Positions 10,196-19,924 of a stretch of DNA of 64,000 nt are shown here, piece by piece; positions within the stretch are counted from its first letter, which is position 1, and each line of letters begins with the position of its first letter. The notes below the pieces were generated by a model. It was not told the DNA's origin. It made no database searches and worked only from the letters and a program-made list of their open reading frames with translations. The translations under genes were made by a program, and so were the position numbers. Source of the DNA: Pseudomonas kribbensis. GTDB lineage: Bacteria; Pseudomonadota; Gammaproteobacteria; Pseudomonadales; Pseudomonadaceae. Location of the stretch: positions 2,418,001 to 2,482,000 of the forward strand of contig NZ_CP029608.1 of NCBI RefSeq assembly GCF_003352185.1. Direction: 5' to 3'.

Positions 10196-10549
10196 ATGGC
10201 TTACATCGATGTTTTTGTTGCACCCGTTCCGAACGCCAATCGCGAACAGTACAAAAAACACTGCGAAATCGCCGAGAAGCTGTTCAAGGAATACGGCGCC
10301 CTGGAGGTGGTTCAAGGCTGGGGCGATGACGTGCCGGACGGCAAGGTCACCTCATTCCCGATGGCGGTGAAACTCAAGGAAGGCGAAACCGTGTCGGCCG
10401 GTTGGCTGGTCTGGCCGGACAAGGCCACCCGCGACGCCGGCATGGGCAAAATGATGGAAGACCCGCGCATGCAGCCGGACGTCAATCCGATGCCATTCGA
10501 TGGGATGCGGATGATCTTCGGTGGCTTCAAGAACATTCTCGAGTCTTGA
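10196..10549 (+). CDS. DUF1428 domain protein
   Basis: A 117-residue protein that matches the DUF1428 pattern throughout: MAYIDVFVAPVP at the N terminus, VVQGWGDDVPDGKVTSF in the middle and FDGMRMIFGGF near the C terminus. The family has a dimeric alpha/beta-barrel (ABM-like) fold and no established reaction. An AGGAG sequence lies 7 bases before the ATG. Confidence 0.85.
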   Translation: MAYIDVFVAPVPNANREQYKKHCEIAEKLFKEYGALEVVQGWGDDVPDGKVTSFPMAVKLKEGETVSAGWLVWPDKATRDAGMGKMMEDPRMQPDVNPMPFDGMRMIFGGFKNILES

Positions 10550-10564
10550 GGCAGAACAGCCGGA

Positions 10565-10759
10565 TCACTCCGCCGACGGGGTGATCCGGCAGCCTTTGCG
10601 GTTGCGAATCTGCTCGTCCGTCGGCCGCTCGCGCACGAATTCGAAACGCGGTTCTCCCTCGCTGTAATGCACCAGCCAGCCCCATTCCAGTTCGCTTTCA
10701 TCCTGTCCGGGATTCGGTGGCCGAGCCCACCAGGGTTCTTTGCTGAGGATCTCGCGCAT
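10565..10759 (-). CDS. small hypothetical protein, 64 aa
   Basis: A short acidic, Trp-rich protein (PWWARPPNP, WGWLVHYSEGEP). Its coding pattern is good and GGAGGACATC lies just before the ATG, giving a clear ribosome site. It sits between the DUF1428 gene and thpR, convergent with the former and divergent from the latter. I do not recognise a family. Confidence 0.6.
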   Translation of the reverse strand: MREILSKEPWWARPPNPGQDESELEWGWLVHYSEGEPRFEFVRERPTDEQIRNRKGCRITPSAE

Positions 10760-10866
10760 GATGTCCTCCGGTTGATGGCAATCGTTGAACTATAAACCCC
10801 ATGCTGAGAGTCGCCAGAAACGGGCGTGTAGAATCCAGGGATCTCGACGAACAAAGGAGCGTGGCC

Positions 10867-11406
10867 GTGACGGACGAAACACGCGGGGATCAACCGTTCA
10901 AGCGGCTGTTCTTCGCCCTGGACTGCCCACCGGCACAGCGCAAGGCGATTGCCCAGTGGCGCAGCGAACTGGGACTGCGTACCGGCAAACCGGTGCCGGC
11001 GGACAACTTTCACCTGACGCTGCTGTTTCTCGGCGCAGTGCCGTTGGCGCAGATTGCTGAAGTCTGTGAGGCGGCCGCGAAAGTGCGCACGCCGGGCGAG
11101 GCGCTGAGGATTTCGCTGGACCGGTTGCAGGTCTGGCATCGCGCCGGGGTGTTGTCGCTGGCGCCGGAACAGGCACCTGCGGGTTTGTTGCGGCTGGTTT
11201 ATGGATTGGAGCAGGCGATGTTGCCGTTCGGTTTTGAAGAGGCGACGCGTGAGTACCGTCCACACCTGACGCTGGCCCGGGACTATCGCGCTCCGGAGCC
11301 GGAATCTGCGACGCCGCCGGAGTTCTTCTTGCGGGCCGAACGCTTTGCGCTGTTCGAATCCCACAAGGGTCGTTATCGAATTGTTCAGGATTGGCCGCTG
11401 ACCTGA
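10867..11406 (+). CDS. thpR: RNA 2',3'-cyclic phosphodiesterase ThpR
   Basis: A 179-residue member of the 2H phosphoesterase superfamily. The two catalytic HxT motifs are visible as HLTLLFL and HLTLAR, about 80 residues apart. ThpR/LigT proteins open 2',3'-cyclic phosphates on RNA ends. The GTG at 10867 is taken as start because AAGGAG ends about 7 bases before it; a GTG at 10861 is too close, and the upstream ATG at 10801 lacks a site. Confidence 0.88.
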   Translation: MTDETRGDQPFKRLFFALDCPPAQRKAIAQWRSELGLRTGKPVPADNFHLTLLFLGAVPLAQIAEVCEAAAKVRTPGEALRISLDRLQVWHRAGVLSLAPEQAPAGLLRLVYGLEQAMLPFGFEEATREYRPHLTLARDYRAPEPESATPPEFFLRAERFALFESHKGRYRIVQDWPLT

Positions 11407-11411
11407 GCCCA

Positions 11412-11436
11412 CAAAAAAAGGCGCCCGAGGGCGCCT
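11412..11436 (-). terminator. terminator hairpin after potF
   Basis: A 7-bp GC stem (11419-11425 with 11430-11436) flanked on the plus strand by seven A, which become a T-tract when read on the minus strand. It can end the minus-strand potGHIF transcript and lies 6 bases after the thpR stop. A second inverted repeat (TCACCTG / CAGGTGA) follows at 11441-11467. Confidence 0.65.
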
Positions 11437-11529
11437 GAATTCACCTGAACCGAGGGAGGCCAGGTGAGGCCGTTCAGAGCGAGGGTGCAGCGGTGGTAAG
11501 GCGCTGCGTGAACGGAAATTGATGTGTGT

Positions 11530-12627
11530 TTACTTGCCGAGTTTCACGCGGGTCCAGCCCCGGGTCATGATCCGTTGCGTGGCAATCGGTTGATCCGGCA
11601 CCGCGTACAGCGTGGCCATCACTTCCTGCGACGGGTATGAGCCCGGGTCGTTGCGGATCGCTTCGTCCACCAGTGGCGTGGCGGCGGCGTTGGCGTTGCT
11701 GTAGCCGTTGCTGTTGGTGATCTCGGCGATGATGTCCGGACGCATCAGGAAGTCCATGAACAGGTAAGCGTTCTCGACGTTCGCCGCATCGCGCGGGATG
11801 GCGACCATGTCGTAGAAGCTGCCGGCACCTTCCTTGGGAATACTGTAATCGATCACCACGTTGTTGCCCGATTCCACCGCGCGGGCCTTGGCCTGCAGCA
11901 CGTCACCGGAGTAACCGACCGCCACGCAGATGTTGCCGTTGGCCAGGTCCGAGATGTATTTCGACGAGTGGAAGTACGCCACGTTCGGGCGAATCTTCAT
12001 GAACAGCGCCTCGGCTTCCTTGATGTGCGCGGTGTCCTTGTCGTTCACCGGATAGCCCAGATAGTGCAGGGCCGCCGGGATCATTTCGGTCGGCGAGTCG
12101 AGGAAACTGATGCCGCAAGCCTTGAGCTTCTCGGCGTTCTCCGGTTTGAACAGCAGGTCCCAGGAGTTGGTCGGCGCGTTCTTGCCGAGTACTTCCTTGA
12201 CCTTGGCCGGGTTGAAACCGATGCCGATCGAGCCCCACATGTACGGGAACGCATGGGCGTTGCCCGGATCGCTGGCGGAGGCGTTTTTCAGCAGCACCGG
12301 GTTGAGATTCATCCAGTTCGGCAGCTTCGATTTGTCCAGGGTCTGGTAGACCCCGGCCTTGATCTGCTTGGCCAGGAAACTGTTGGACGGCACCACGATG
12401 TCGTAGCCGGACTTGCCCGCGAGCAGACGCGCTTCGAGGGTTTCATTGCTATCGAACACATCGTAGGTCACGCGGATGCCGGTCTCGTCTTCGAACTTCT
12501 TGACGGTGTCCGGGGCGATGTAGTCCGACCAGTTGTAAACGCGCAGCACCTTGTCGTTGGCCTGGGCGCCCGTGGCGATTGCGCCCAATAAGGACAGTGT
12601 CAGCAGAGTCCTGCCAAACATTTTCAT
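11530..12627 (-). CDS. potF: periplasmic polyamine-binding protein (PotF/SpuD type)
   Basis: A 365-residue solute-binding protein with a signal peptide ending GAIATGAQA. The mature start [10 protein letters not shown] and later [18 protein letters not shown] are hallmarks of PotD/PotF/SpuD/SpuE. The start at 12627 is preceded by GGAG 8 bases upstream; the in-frame TTG at 12654 is less likely. It is the last gene of potG-potH-potI-potF, whereas in E. coli potF comes first. Putrescine or spermidine is the likely ligand; which one cannot be read reliably. Confidence 0.9.
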   Translation of the reverse strand: MKMFGRTLLTLSLLGAIATGAQANDKVLRVYNWSDYIAPDTVKKFEDETGIRVTYDVFDSNETLEARLLAGKSGYDIVVPSNSFLAKQIKAGVYQTLDKSKLPNWMNLNPVLLKNASASDPGNAHAFPYMWGSIGIGFNPAKVKEVLGKNAPTNSWDLLFKPENAEKLKACGISFLDSPTEMIPAALHYLGYPVNDKDTAHIKEAEALFMKIRPNVAYFHSSKYISDLANGNICVAVGYSGDVLQAKARAVESGNNVVIDYSIPKEGAGSFYDMVAIPRDAANVENAYLFMDFLMRPDIIAEITNSNGYSNANAAATPLVDEAIRNDPGSYPSQEVMATLYAVPDQPIATQRIMTRGWTRVKLGK

Positions 12628-12729
12628 CGGTACAACTCCATTCTTTTTATTCAAAAGCTTTATTCAAAAACACAAAGCGGAATTTCAGTGAATCGGTGGC
12701 GGGGGAGAGGCTCCCTCGCCACCCGGTAC

Positions 12730-13614
12730 TCAGGCTGTCGCTGCCACTCGTTGAGGTTGCGGTTGCTGCCACGATTCGTTGGCGGTCTGATCCATCGCTT
12801 CTTGAATCGCCCGCTTGCGGTTGGCTTCTGCCTTGCGGCCGAAGTACCAGACCAGGAAGGTCACCAGCGACACCGCCAGCAGAATCAGGCTGGCCACGGC
12901 GTTGATCTCGGGCTTCACGCCCAGACGCACCGCCGAGAACACTTCCATCGGCAGGGTCGTCGAACCCGGGCCGGAGACGAAGCTCGCCAGCACCAGGTCA
13001 TCCAGCGACAGGGCGAACGACATCATGCCGCCCGCCGCCAGCGACGGGGCGATCATCGGGATAGTGATCAGGAAAAACACCTTGAACGGTTTCGCGCCCA
13101 GATCCATCGCCGCTTCCTCGATCGACAGGTCCAGCTCACGCAAGCGGGCGGAGACTACCACCGCCACATAAGCGGCACAAAACGTGGTGTGGGCGATCCA
13201 GATCGTGACGATGCCACGCTCCTGCGGCCAGCCGATCAGTTGCGCCATCGCCACGAACAGCAGCAACAGCGACAGACCGGTAATTACCTCGGGCATAACG
13301 AGCGGCGCGGTCACCAGACCACCGAACAGCGTACGACCCTTGAAGCGCGTCACGCGGGTCAGCACGAACGCGGCGAGGGTGCCCAGCGCCACTGCGGCGA
13401 CAGCGGTGTAGCAGGCGATTTCCAGCGAGCGCACCACCGAGCCCATCAGTTGCGTGTTGTCGAGCAGGCCGACGTACCACTTCACCGACCAGCCGCCCCA
13501 GACCGTCACCAGTTTCGAGGCGTTGAACGAGTAGATCACCAGAATCAGCATCGGCAGATAGATGAACATCAGGCCGAAGATCAGCATGAACTTTGAAAAT
13601 CCGAAGCGTTTCAT
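12730..13614 (-). CDS. potI: polyamine ABC transporter permease PotI
   Basis: A 294-residue inner-membrane permease with about six helices and the ABC-permease loop EEAAMDLGAKPFKVFFLITIP, which contacts the ATPase. The position and the C-terminal pairing with PotH match PotI/SpuH. Its start overlaps the potH stop by 4 bases, indicating translational coupling. Confidence 0.9.
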   Translation of the reverse strand: MKRFGFSKFMLIFGLMFIYLPMLILVIYSFNASKLVTVWGGWSVKWYVGLLDNTQLMGSVVRSLEIACYTAVAAVALGTLAAFVLTRVTRFKGRTLFGGLVTAPLVMPEVITGLSLLLLFVAMAQLIGWPQERGIVTIWIAHTTFCAAYVAVVVSARLRELDLSIEEAAMDLGAKPFKVFFLITIPMIAPSLAAGGMMSFALSLDDLVLASFVSGPGSTTLPMEVFSAVRLGVKPEINAVASLILLAVSLVTFLVWYFGRKAEANRKRAIQEAMDQTANESWQQPQPQRVAATA

Positions 13615-14525
13615 CCCCGTCCCTCCATCTCTTTGGCCTGGCTGCGGTTGAACAGCAGGATCGGCACAATCAGGATCAACAGCATCACCACCGCCAGGGC
13701 GGACGCCACCGGCCAGTCGCGGTTATTGAAGAACTCTTGCCACAGCACGCGACCGATCATCAGGGTCTCCGGGCCGCCCAGCAGTTCTGGAATCACGAAC
13801 TCGCCCACCACCGGAATGAACACCAGCATGCAGCCGGCAATGATGCCGTTCTTGGCCAGCGGCACGGTGATTTTCCAGAAGTTGTTGAAGTTGCTCGAAC
13901 CCAGATCCTGCGCGGCTTCCAGCAGGCTGCCGTCGTGCTTCACCAGGTTGGCGTAGAGCGGCAGCACCATGAATGGCAGATAGGCGTAAACCACGCCGAT
14001 ATACACGGCCGTGTTGGTGTTGAGGATCTCGATCGGGTGATCGGTGAGCCCGGTCCACATCAAGAACGCATTGAGCAGACCGTTGTTGCTGAGGATGCCC
14101 ATCCACGCGTAAACGCGGATCAGGATCGCGGTCCAGGTCGGCATCATGATCAACAGCAGCAGGACGTTTTGCGCTTCCTTGCTGGCCTTGGTGATCGCGT
14201 AGGCCATCGGGAAACCGATCACCAGGCACATCATCGTGCTCAGTGCCGCAACCTTCAGCGAACCGAGGTAGGCCGACAGGTACAGCTCGTCTTCGCCGAG
14301 CATGGTGTAGTTGCCGATGTTCAGGAACAGCTGGAATTTCTGTTCGGCGTAGGTGTAGATCTCCGAGTACGGCGGGATCGACAGCGCGGCTTCCGAGAAG
14401 CTGATCTTCATCACCAGGAAGAACGGCAGCATGAAGAACAGGAACAGCCAGATGAACGGGATGCCGATGACGAACTTTCGCCCGCTGGGCACCAGGCGCA
14501 GGAATTGCTGATTGAAGGTTCTCAT
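13611..14525 (-). CDS. potH: polyamine ABC transporter permease PotH
   Basis: A 304-residue inner-membrane permease with the EAA-type loop LLEAAQDLGSSNFNNFWKITVP. Several hydrophobic helices begin at about residue 17 (FVIGIPFIWLFLFFMLPFF). The start at 14525 (MRTFNQQ) overlaps the potG stop by 4 bases. It forms the membrane channel with PotI. Confidence 0.9.
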   Translation of the reverse strand: MRTFNQQFLRLVPSGRKFVIGIPFIWLFLFFMLPFFLVMKISFSEAALSIPPYSEIYTYAEQKFQLFLNIGNYTMLGEDELYLSAYLGSLKVAALSTMMCLVIGFPMAYAITKASKEAQNVLLLLIMMPTWTAILIRVYAWMGILSNNGLLNAFLMWTGLTDHPIEILNTNTAVYIGVVYAYLPFMVLPLYANLVKHDGSLLEAAQDLGSSNFNNFWKITVPLAKNGIIAGCMLVFIPVVGEFVIPELLGGPETLMIGRVLWQEFFNNRDWPVASALAVVMLLILIVPILLFNRSQAKEMEGRG

Positions 14526-15664
14526 GAGCGCAGTACCACGCCGCTGTCGTCTTCCCACCAGACGTAGACCTTGTCGTCCCAGGTCGGCCGCGCGCCACGG
14601 CGTTCGGCGTTGGCCATGAACGACTGGACGATCTTGCCGCTCGGCAATTCGACGTAGAACACCGAGTGGCCGCCGAGGTAGGCGATGTCATGCACCTTGC
14701 CTTCGGACCAGTTGTAGCGGGTCTCCGGCTTGATCGTGCTGACCAGCATTTTTTCCGGGCGGATCGCGTAGGTGATCGACTTGTCCTGCACCGAGGTGCT
14801 GACGCCATGACCGACGTAGATCTTTTGCTGCAAGTCCGGGCTGTGAATGATCGCGTGACCTTCAAGGTCCTCGACCACGGTGCCGTCGAAGGCGTTCACG
14901 TTGCCGATGAATTCGCAGACCATGCGGCTGACCGGTGCTTCATAGATGTCGACCGGGCTGCCGATCTGGGCGATCCAGCCCAGGTGCATGATCGCGATGC
15001 GCTCGGCCATGGTCATGGCCTCTTCCTGGTCGTGGGTCACCATCACGCAGGTCACGCCGACGCGCTCGATGATTTCGACCAATTCCAGCTGCATCTGCGA
15101 ACGCAGTTTCTTGTCCAGCGCGCCCATCGGTTCGTCGAGCAGCAACAGCTTCGGACGCTTGGCCAGCGAGCGGGCGAGGGCCACGCGCTGACGCTGGCCG
15201 CCGGACAGTTGATGCGGGCGGCGCTTGGCGTATTGGGTCATGTGGACGAGGCGCAGCATTTCTTCGACGCGGGCGTCGATTTCGCTGGCCGGCAAACGGT
15301 CCTGCTTGAGGCCGAAGGCGATGTTCTGCGCGACCGTCATGTGCGGGAACAGGGCGTAGGACTGGAACATCATGTTGATCGGCCGCTCGTACGGCGGCAT
15401 GTCGGTGATGTCGACACCGTCGAGCAGAATGCGTCCTTCAGTCGGCCGTTCGAAACCGGCGAGCATGCGCAGCAGGGTCGATTTGCCCGAGCCGGAGCCG
15501 CCGAGCAGGGCGAAGATTTCGCCCTGATGGATCTCCAGGGACACGTCGTCCACAGCGGTGGTTTCGTCGAACTTCTTGGTGACTCGATCGACTTTCACCA
15601 GAACCTTTTTCGGTTGCTGATGACCTTCAAGAGCCTTCCTGTAAGTGCTGGAGGCGTTTGCCAT
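14522..15664 (-). CDS. potG: polyamine ABC transporter ATP-binding protein PotG
   Basis: A 380-residue ATPase with Walker A GGSGSGKST, signature LSGGQRQRVALARSL and Walker B LLLLDEP, followed by a C-terminal TOBE/regulatory domain as in the PotA/PotG group. The start at 15664 (MANASS) has GGGAG upstream; a longer in-frame ORF has no site. First gene of the uptake operon, with a 219-bp gap to the puuD stop upstream that may hold its own promoter and contains a small hairpin at about 15740. Confidence 0.92.
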   Translation of the reverse strand: MANASSTYRKALEGHQQPKKVLVKVDRVTKKFDETTAVDDVSLEIHQGEIFALLGGSGSGKSTLLRMLAGFERPTEGRILLDGVDITDMPPYERPINMMFQSYALFPHMTVAQNIAFGLKQDRLPASEIDARVEEMLRLVHMTQYAKRRPHQLSGGQRQRVALARSLAKRPKLLLLDEPMGALDKKLRSQMQLELVEIIERVGVTCVMVTHDQEEAMTMAERIAIMHLGWIAQIGSPVDIYEAPVSRMVCEFIGNVNAFDGTVVEDLEGHAIIHSPDLQQKIYVGHGVSTSVQDKSITYAIRPEKMLVSTIKPETRYNWSEGKVHDIAYLGGHSVFYVELPSGKIVQSFMANAERRGARPTWDDKVYVWWEDDSGVVLRS

Positions 15665-15883
15665 GTGAAACTCCCAACAGGTTTCAGTCGCCGGGCCAAC
15701 GCGGCCTGGCTTAAGAGTGGATTGCAGACCCGCACCGTGCGGGTTGTTCGGCGCCGCCGTCCTGGCTGCCGGGTGGTGCTTTTTGTTTTCGCGGTGTGTT
15801 GCTGATCGCGGATGACGGATGCGCAAGCGCGCAGCCGCCGACCCCGCGGGGGCAGTAAAAGGTTTTGCAATCGTTGGGTGGCG

Positions 15884-16645
15884 TCAGCGCTGGTTGCGTC
15901 GCGCCGCACGCTGGCGGCAGGCCTCGCCGAACGCCTGGAAGATCCGCAGGTAGTTCGGGTTGTCCAGCACCTGCCATTCCGGGTGCCATTGCACGCCGAG
16001 GGCGAAGGTCGGGCTGTGCTCCACCGAGACCGCCTCGATCAGGCCGTCCGGCGCCACGGCTTCGGCGCGCAGGCCGGGAGCGAGGCGGTCGATGCCCTGA
16101 CTGTGAATCGAGTTGACCTGGAATTCACCCGGCAGCTCCAGCGCTTCGAACACGCCGCCGGGCAGTACCGACACGGCGTGGGCCGGGGCGTATTGCACGG
16201 CGACATCCGGGCTGTCGGCTTCGCGGTGATCGAGCATGCCCGGCAGCTCATGCACCTTCTGGTGCAGGCTGCCGCCGAACGCCACGTTCATTTCCTGGAA
16301 GCCCCGGCAGATGCCGAGTACCGGAACGCCCGCCGCGATGGCTGCACGCAATAGAGGAAGGGTAGTGGCATCCCGCGCCGGATCGTGATCCGTGCCGGGA
16401 GCGCTGGCCGGGCCCTGATAGTGGAAAGGTTCCACATTGGACGGCGAGCCGGTCAGCAACAGACCGTCGAGTTGACCCAGCAGGTCTTCGATTTCAGTCA
16501 GTTTGCCAAGGGAAGGAATGACGACGGGCAACCCCAGCGCCGCAACGCTGACAGCGCGAACGTACTTGTCGCCGCTGATGTGGTAGGGGTGCAGGCCAAT
16601 CTGTTTGACGCACGCAGTAACGCCGATCAATGGCTTGAATGCCAT
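15884..16645 (-). CDS. puuD: gamma-glutamyl-gamma-aminobutyrate hydrolase family (PuuD/SpuA)
   Basis: A 253-residue class I glutamine-amidotransferase-like hydrolase of the peptidase C26 type. The nucleophile elbow is GICRGFQEMN (Cys), and the acidic/His part of the triad lies in LGVQWHPEW. It would release GABA from gamma-glutamyl-GABA at the end of the gamma-glutamyl putrescine pathway. It is divergent from puuA (281 bp between starts), and potG follows on the same strand. Confidence 0.9.
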   Translation of the reverse strand: MAFKPLIGVTACVKQIGLHPYHISGDKYVRAVSVAALGLPVVIPSLGKLTEIEDLLGQLDGLLLTGSPSNVEPFHYQGPASAPGTDHDPARDATTLPLLRAAIAAGVPVLGICRGFQEMNVAFGGSLHQKVHELPGMLDHREADSPDVAVQYAPAHAVSVLPGGVFEALELPGEFQVNSIHSQGIDRLAPGLRAEAVAPDGLIEAVSVEHSPTFALGVQWHPEWQVLDNPNYLRIFQAFGEACRQRAARRNQR

Positions 16646-16927
16646 TTTTATTCACCTCGAAGTTTGACACTTGAACGAGCTTTTCCGGAGCTTAGCCTCG
16701 TTGATTTTAATTAACAACTCCCATGTAAAAAATTCTAAACGCCGTTCATCAAATCGTCATCAAAACCGGGGCTCTGGCGCCTGTGTTGGCACGAGAGTGT
16801 TAAAAAAAGCCCGAAAAATAAACGCTGAACGGCCAGGTGTTCGCTATTGACTTCACTTTGCCGTTCGGGTTGACTGGCTCCGCGAAACAGCAGTGAACAT
16901 AATAATTAACAGCTAAATAGGTGCATC

Positions 16928-18304
16928 ATGTCGGTCCCTCTGCGTGCCGTTCAACTCAACGAAGCAAACGCATTCCTTAAGAAACATCCTGAGGTTTTGT
17001 ACGTCGACCTTCTGATTGCAGACATGAACGGTGTGGTGCGCGGCAAGCGCATCGAGCGCACCAGTCTTCATAAGGTGTACGAAAAAGGCATCAACTTGCC
17101 GGCCTCGCTTTTCGCCCTCGACATCAATGGCTCCACGGTGGAAAGCACCGGTCTGGGCCTGGACATCGGCGACGCCGACCGTATCTGCTACCCGATCCCT
17201 GGCACCCTGAGCATCGAACCCTGGCAGAAGCGTCCGACCGCTCAACTGCTGATGACCATGCACGAACTGGAAGGCGAGCCGTTCTTCGCCGACCCCCGTG
17301 AAGTGCTGGCCAACGTGGTGCGCAAATTCGACGAACTGGGCCTGACCATCTGCGCCGCGTTCGAACTCGAGTTCTACCTGATCGATCAGGACAACGTGAA
17401 CGGCCGTCCACAGTCGCCACGCTCGCCAGTCTCCGGCAAGCGTCCGGTATCGACTCAGGTTTATCTGATCGACGATCTCGACGAATACGTCGACTGTCTG
17501 CAAGACATCCTCGAAGGCGCGAAAGAGCAGGGCATTCCTGCTGACGCCATCGTCAAGGAAAGCGCCCCGGCGCAGTTCGAAGTCAACCTGCACCATGTTT
17601 CCGACCCAGTTAAAGCGTGCGACTACGCCGTCCTGCTCAAGCGCCTGGTGAAGAACATCGCCTACGACCACGAAATGGACACCACCTTCATGGCCAAGCC
17701 GTATCCGGGCCAGGCGGGCAATGGTCTGCATGTGCACATTTCGATCCTGGACAAGGAAGGCAACAACATCTTCGCCAGCGAGGATCCCGAGCAGAACGCC
17801 GCGCTGCGCCACGCGATCGGCGGTGTGCTGGAGACCCTGCCTGCGCAAATGGCCTTCCTGTGCCCGAACGTCAACTCGTACCGACGCTTCGGCGCACAGT
17901 TCTACGTACCGAACTCGCCGAGCTGGGGCATCGACAACCGCACCGTGGCCGTCCGTGTGCCGACCGGTTCGGCCGACGCCGTGCGCATCGAGCACCGTGT
18001 CGCCGGCGCCGACGCCAACCCGTACCTGCTGATGGCTTCGGTGCTGGCCGGTATTCACCACGGCCTGACCAACCAGATCGAACCGGGCGCCCCGGTCGAA
18101 GGCAACAGCTACGAGCAGAACGAACAGAGCCTGCCGAACAACCTGCGCGACGCCCTGCGTGAGCTGGACGACAGCGAAGTCATGGCCCGCTACATCGACC
18201 CGATGTACATCGACGTGTTCGTCGCGTGCAAGGAAAGCGAGCTGGCCGAGTTCGAAAACTCGATCTCTGACCTTGAGTACAACTGGTATCTGCATACCGT
18301 CTGA
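16928..18304 (+). CDS. puuA: gamma-glutamylpolyamine synthetase (glutamine synthetase family)
   Basis: A 458-residue glutamine synthetase-like enzyme. The metal/ATP site motifs CAAFELEFYL, NGLHVHIS and RVAGADANPYL are present, while the adenylylation-site region of GlnA is not evident. This is the PuuA/SpuB/GlnA-like group, which joins glutamate to putrescine or spermidine using ATP. Gene order with the ALDH, oxidase and PuuR downstream and PuuD upstream supports that role. The 281-bp divergent region before it is AT-rich near the start and probably holds the PuuR operators. Confidence 0.9.
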   Translation: MSVPLRAVQLNEANAFLKKHPEVLYVDLLIADMNGVVRGKRIERTSLHKVYEKGINLPASLFALDINGSTVESTGLGLDIGDADRICYPIPGTLSIEPWQKRPTAQLLMTMHELEGEPFFADPREVLANVVRKFDELGLTICAAFELEFYLIDQDNVNGRPQSPRSPVSGKRPVSTQVYLIDDLDEYVDCLQDILEGAKEQGIPADAIVKESAPAQFEVNLHHVSDPVKACDYAVLLKRLVKNIAYDHEMDTTFMAKPYPGQAGNGLHVHISILDKEGNNIFASEDPEQNAALRHAIGGVLETLPAQMAFLCPNVNSYRRFGAQFYVPNSPSWGIDNRTVAVRVPTGSADAVRIEHRVAGADANPYLLMASVLAGIHHGLTNQIEPGAPVEGNSYEQNEQSLPNNLRDALRELDDSEVMARYIDPMYIDVFVACKESELAEFENSISDLEYNWYLHTV

Positions 18305-18328
18305 CGCTCGAGCGCTTACCTCGCAAGC

Positions 18329-18354
18329 ACCGCCGCTCCCATGTGAGCGGCGGT
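18329..18354 (+). other. perfect hairpin between puuA and puuC
   Basis: A 10-bp perfect GC-rich stem (18329-18338 with 18345-18354) and a 6-base loop, 24 bases after the puuA stop and 28 bases before the puuC start. The following bases are pyrimidine-rich (CACCTCTTTCTC), not a clean T-tract. It may protect the puuA message end or reduce read-through into puuC. Confidence 0.6.
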
Positions 18355-18382
18355 CACCTCTTTCTCTGTGTGAGTCACCCCC

Positions 18383-19873
18383 ATGACCATGACCCGCAAC
18401 GACTGGGAACAACGCTTCCAGTCCCTGACCCTCGAATCCCGTGCCTTCATCAATGGCGAATACCGCCCCGCGATCAGCGGCGATACCTTCGAATGCCTGA
18501 GCCCCGTCGACGGCCGTTTCCTGGCCTCCGTCGCCAGCACCGATGAAGCCGACGCCAACCTCGCCGTCGAAGTCGCGCGCCAATCCTTCAATTCCGGCGT
18601 GTGGGCCAACAAGGCCCCGGCCGAGCGCAAGCGCATCCTGATCCGCTTCGCCGACCTGATCCTGCAACACCAGGAAGAACTGGCGCTGCTCGAAACCCTC
18701 GACATGGGCAAACCGATCAGCGACTCGATGAGCATCGACATCCCGGCGACCGCCAACGCGATCCGCTGGAGCGCCGAAGCGATCGACAAGATTTACGACG
18801 AAGTCGCCGCCACTCCGCACGACCAGCTCGGCCTGGTAACCCGCGAGCCAGCGGGCGTAGTCGCGGCCATCGTGCCGTGGAACTTCCCGCTGATCATGGC
18901 CAGCTGGAAATTCGCCCCGGCGCTGGCGGCGGGTAACTCGTTCATCCTCAAGCCTTCGGAAAAATCCCCGCTGACCGCGATCCGCATTGCGCAACTTGCA
19001 TTGGATGCGGGTATTCCGAAAGGCGTGTTCAACGTCCTGCCAGGCTTCGGCCACACCGTCGGCAAGGCGCTGGCGTTGCACATGGACGTCGACGTGCTGG
19101 CCTTCACCGGCTCCACGGCGATTGCCAAGCAACTGATGATTTATGCCGGCCAAAGCAACATGAAACGCGTCTGGCTCGAAGCAGGGGGCAAGAGCCCGAA
19201 CGTGGTGTTTGCCGACGCACCGGACTTGCGCGCGGCAGCACAAGCGGCGGCCGGCGCCATTGCGTTCAACCAGGGCGAAGTCTGCACCGCCGGCTCGCGC
19301 CTGCTGGTGGAGCGTTCGATCCGCGAACAATTCATCCCGCTGCTGGTGGAAGCGCTGCAAGCGTGGAAACCGGGTCATGCCCTCGACCCGGCGACCACCG
19401 TCGGCGCCGTGGTCGATCAGCGGCAACTGGACAACGTGCTGCGCTACATCAGCATCGGCCGGGAGCAGGGCGCCGAGCTGATCGCCGGTGGCCGCCGCAC
19501 CCTCGAAGAAACCGGCGGCACCTATGTCGAGCCGACGATTTTCGACGGCGTGACCAACGCCATGACCATCGCCAAGGAAGAAATCTTCGGCCCGGTGCTG
19601 TCGCTGATCACCTTCGACACTGTCGAGGAAGCGCTGCAGATCGCCAACGACAGCATCTTCGGCCTCGCCGCCGGGGTCTGGACCAGCAACCTGAGCAAGG
19701 CCCACACCTTCGCCCGTGGCCTGCGCGCCGGCAGCGTGTGGGTCAACCAGTACGACGGCGGCGACATGACCGCGCCGTTCGGTGGTTTCAAACAGTCGGG
19801 CAACGGTCGCGACAAATCGCTGCACGCGTTCGACAAGTACACCGAGCTGAAAGCGACCTGGATCAAGCTCTGA
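18383..19873 (+). CDS. puuC: gamma-glutamyl-gamma-aminobutyraldehyde dehydrogenase (PuuC/KauB type)
   Basis: A 496-residue NAD(P)-dependent aldehyde dehydrogenase. Visible motifs are the Rossmann FTGSTAIAKQL, the general-base region LEAGGKSPNVV and the catalytic-cysteine region FNQGEVCTAGSR. In this locus it should oxidise gamma-glutamyl-aminobutyraldehyde; the Pseudomonas homologue KauB has broader aldehyde range. An alternative start lies at 18389. It stands between the synthetase and oxidase genes on the same strand. Confidence 0.9.
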   Translation: MTMTRNDWEQRFQSLTLESRAFINGEYRPAISGDTFECLSPVDGRFLASVASTDEADANLAVEVARQSFNSGVWANKAPAERKRILIRFADLILQHQEELALLETLDMGKPISDSMSIDIPATANAIRWSAEAIDKIYDEVAATPHDQLGLVTREPAGVVAAIVPWNFPLIMASWKFAPALAAGNSFILKPSEKSPLTAIRIAQLALDAGIPKGVFNVLPGFGHTVGKALALHMDVDVLAFTGSTAIAKQLMIYAGQSNMKRVWLEAGGKSPNVVFADAPDLRAAAQAAAGAIAFNQGEVCTAGSRLLVERSIREQFIPLLVEALQAWKPGHALDPATTVGAVVDQRQLDNVLRYISIGREQGAELIAGGRRTLEETGGTYVEPTIFDGVTNAMTIAKEEIFGPVLSLITFDTVEEALQIANDSIFGLAAGVWTSNLSKAHTFARGLRAGSVWVNQYDGGDMTAPFGGFKQSGNGRDKSLHAFDKYTELKATWIKL

Positions 19874-19924
19874 CTCTTTTACAGCGGTGGTCGCCTGCAA
19901 CCGGCGACCCTCGGAGAATAAAAA

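Noticed and set aside
16787..16802. TGGCAC-GAGAG-TGTT resembling a sigma-54 promoter before puuA
   Set aside because: The -12 half lacks the GC, and no enhancer-binding regulator sites are visible; spacing alone is not enough.
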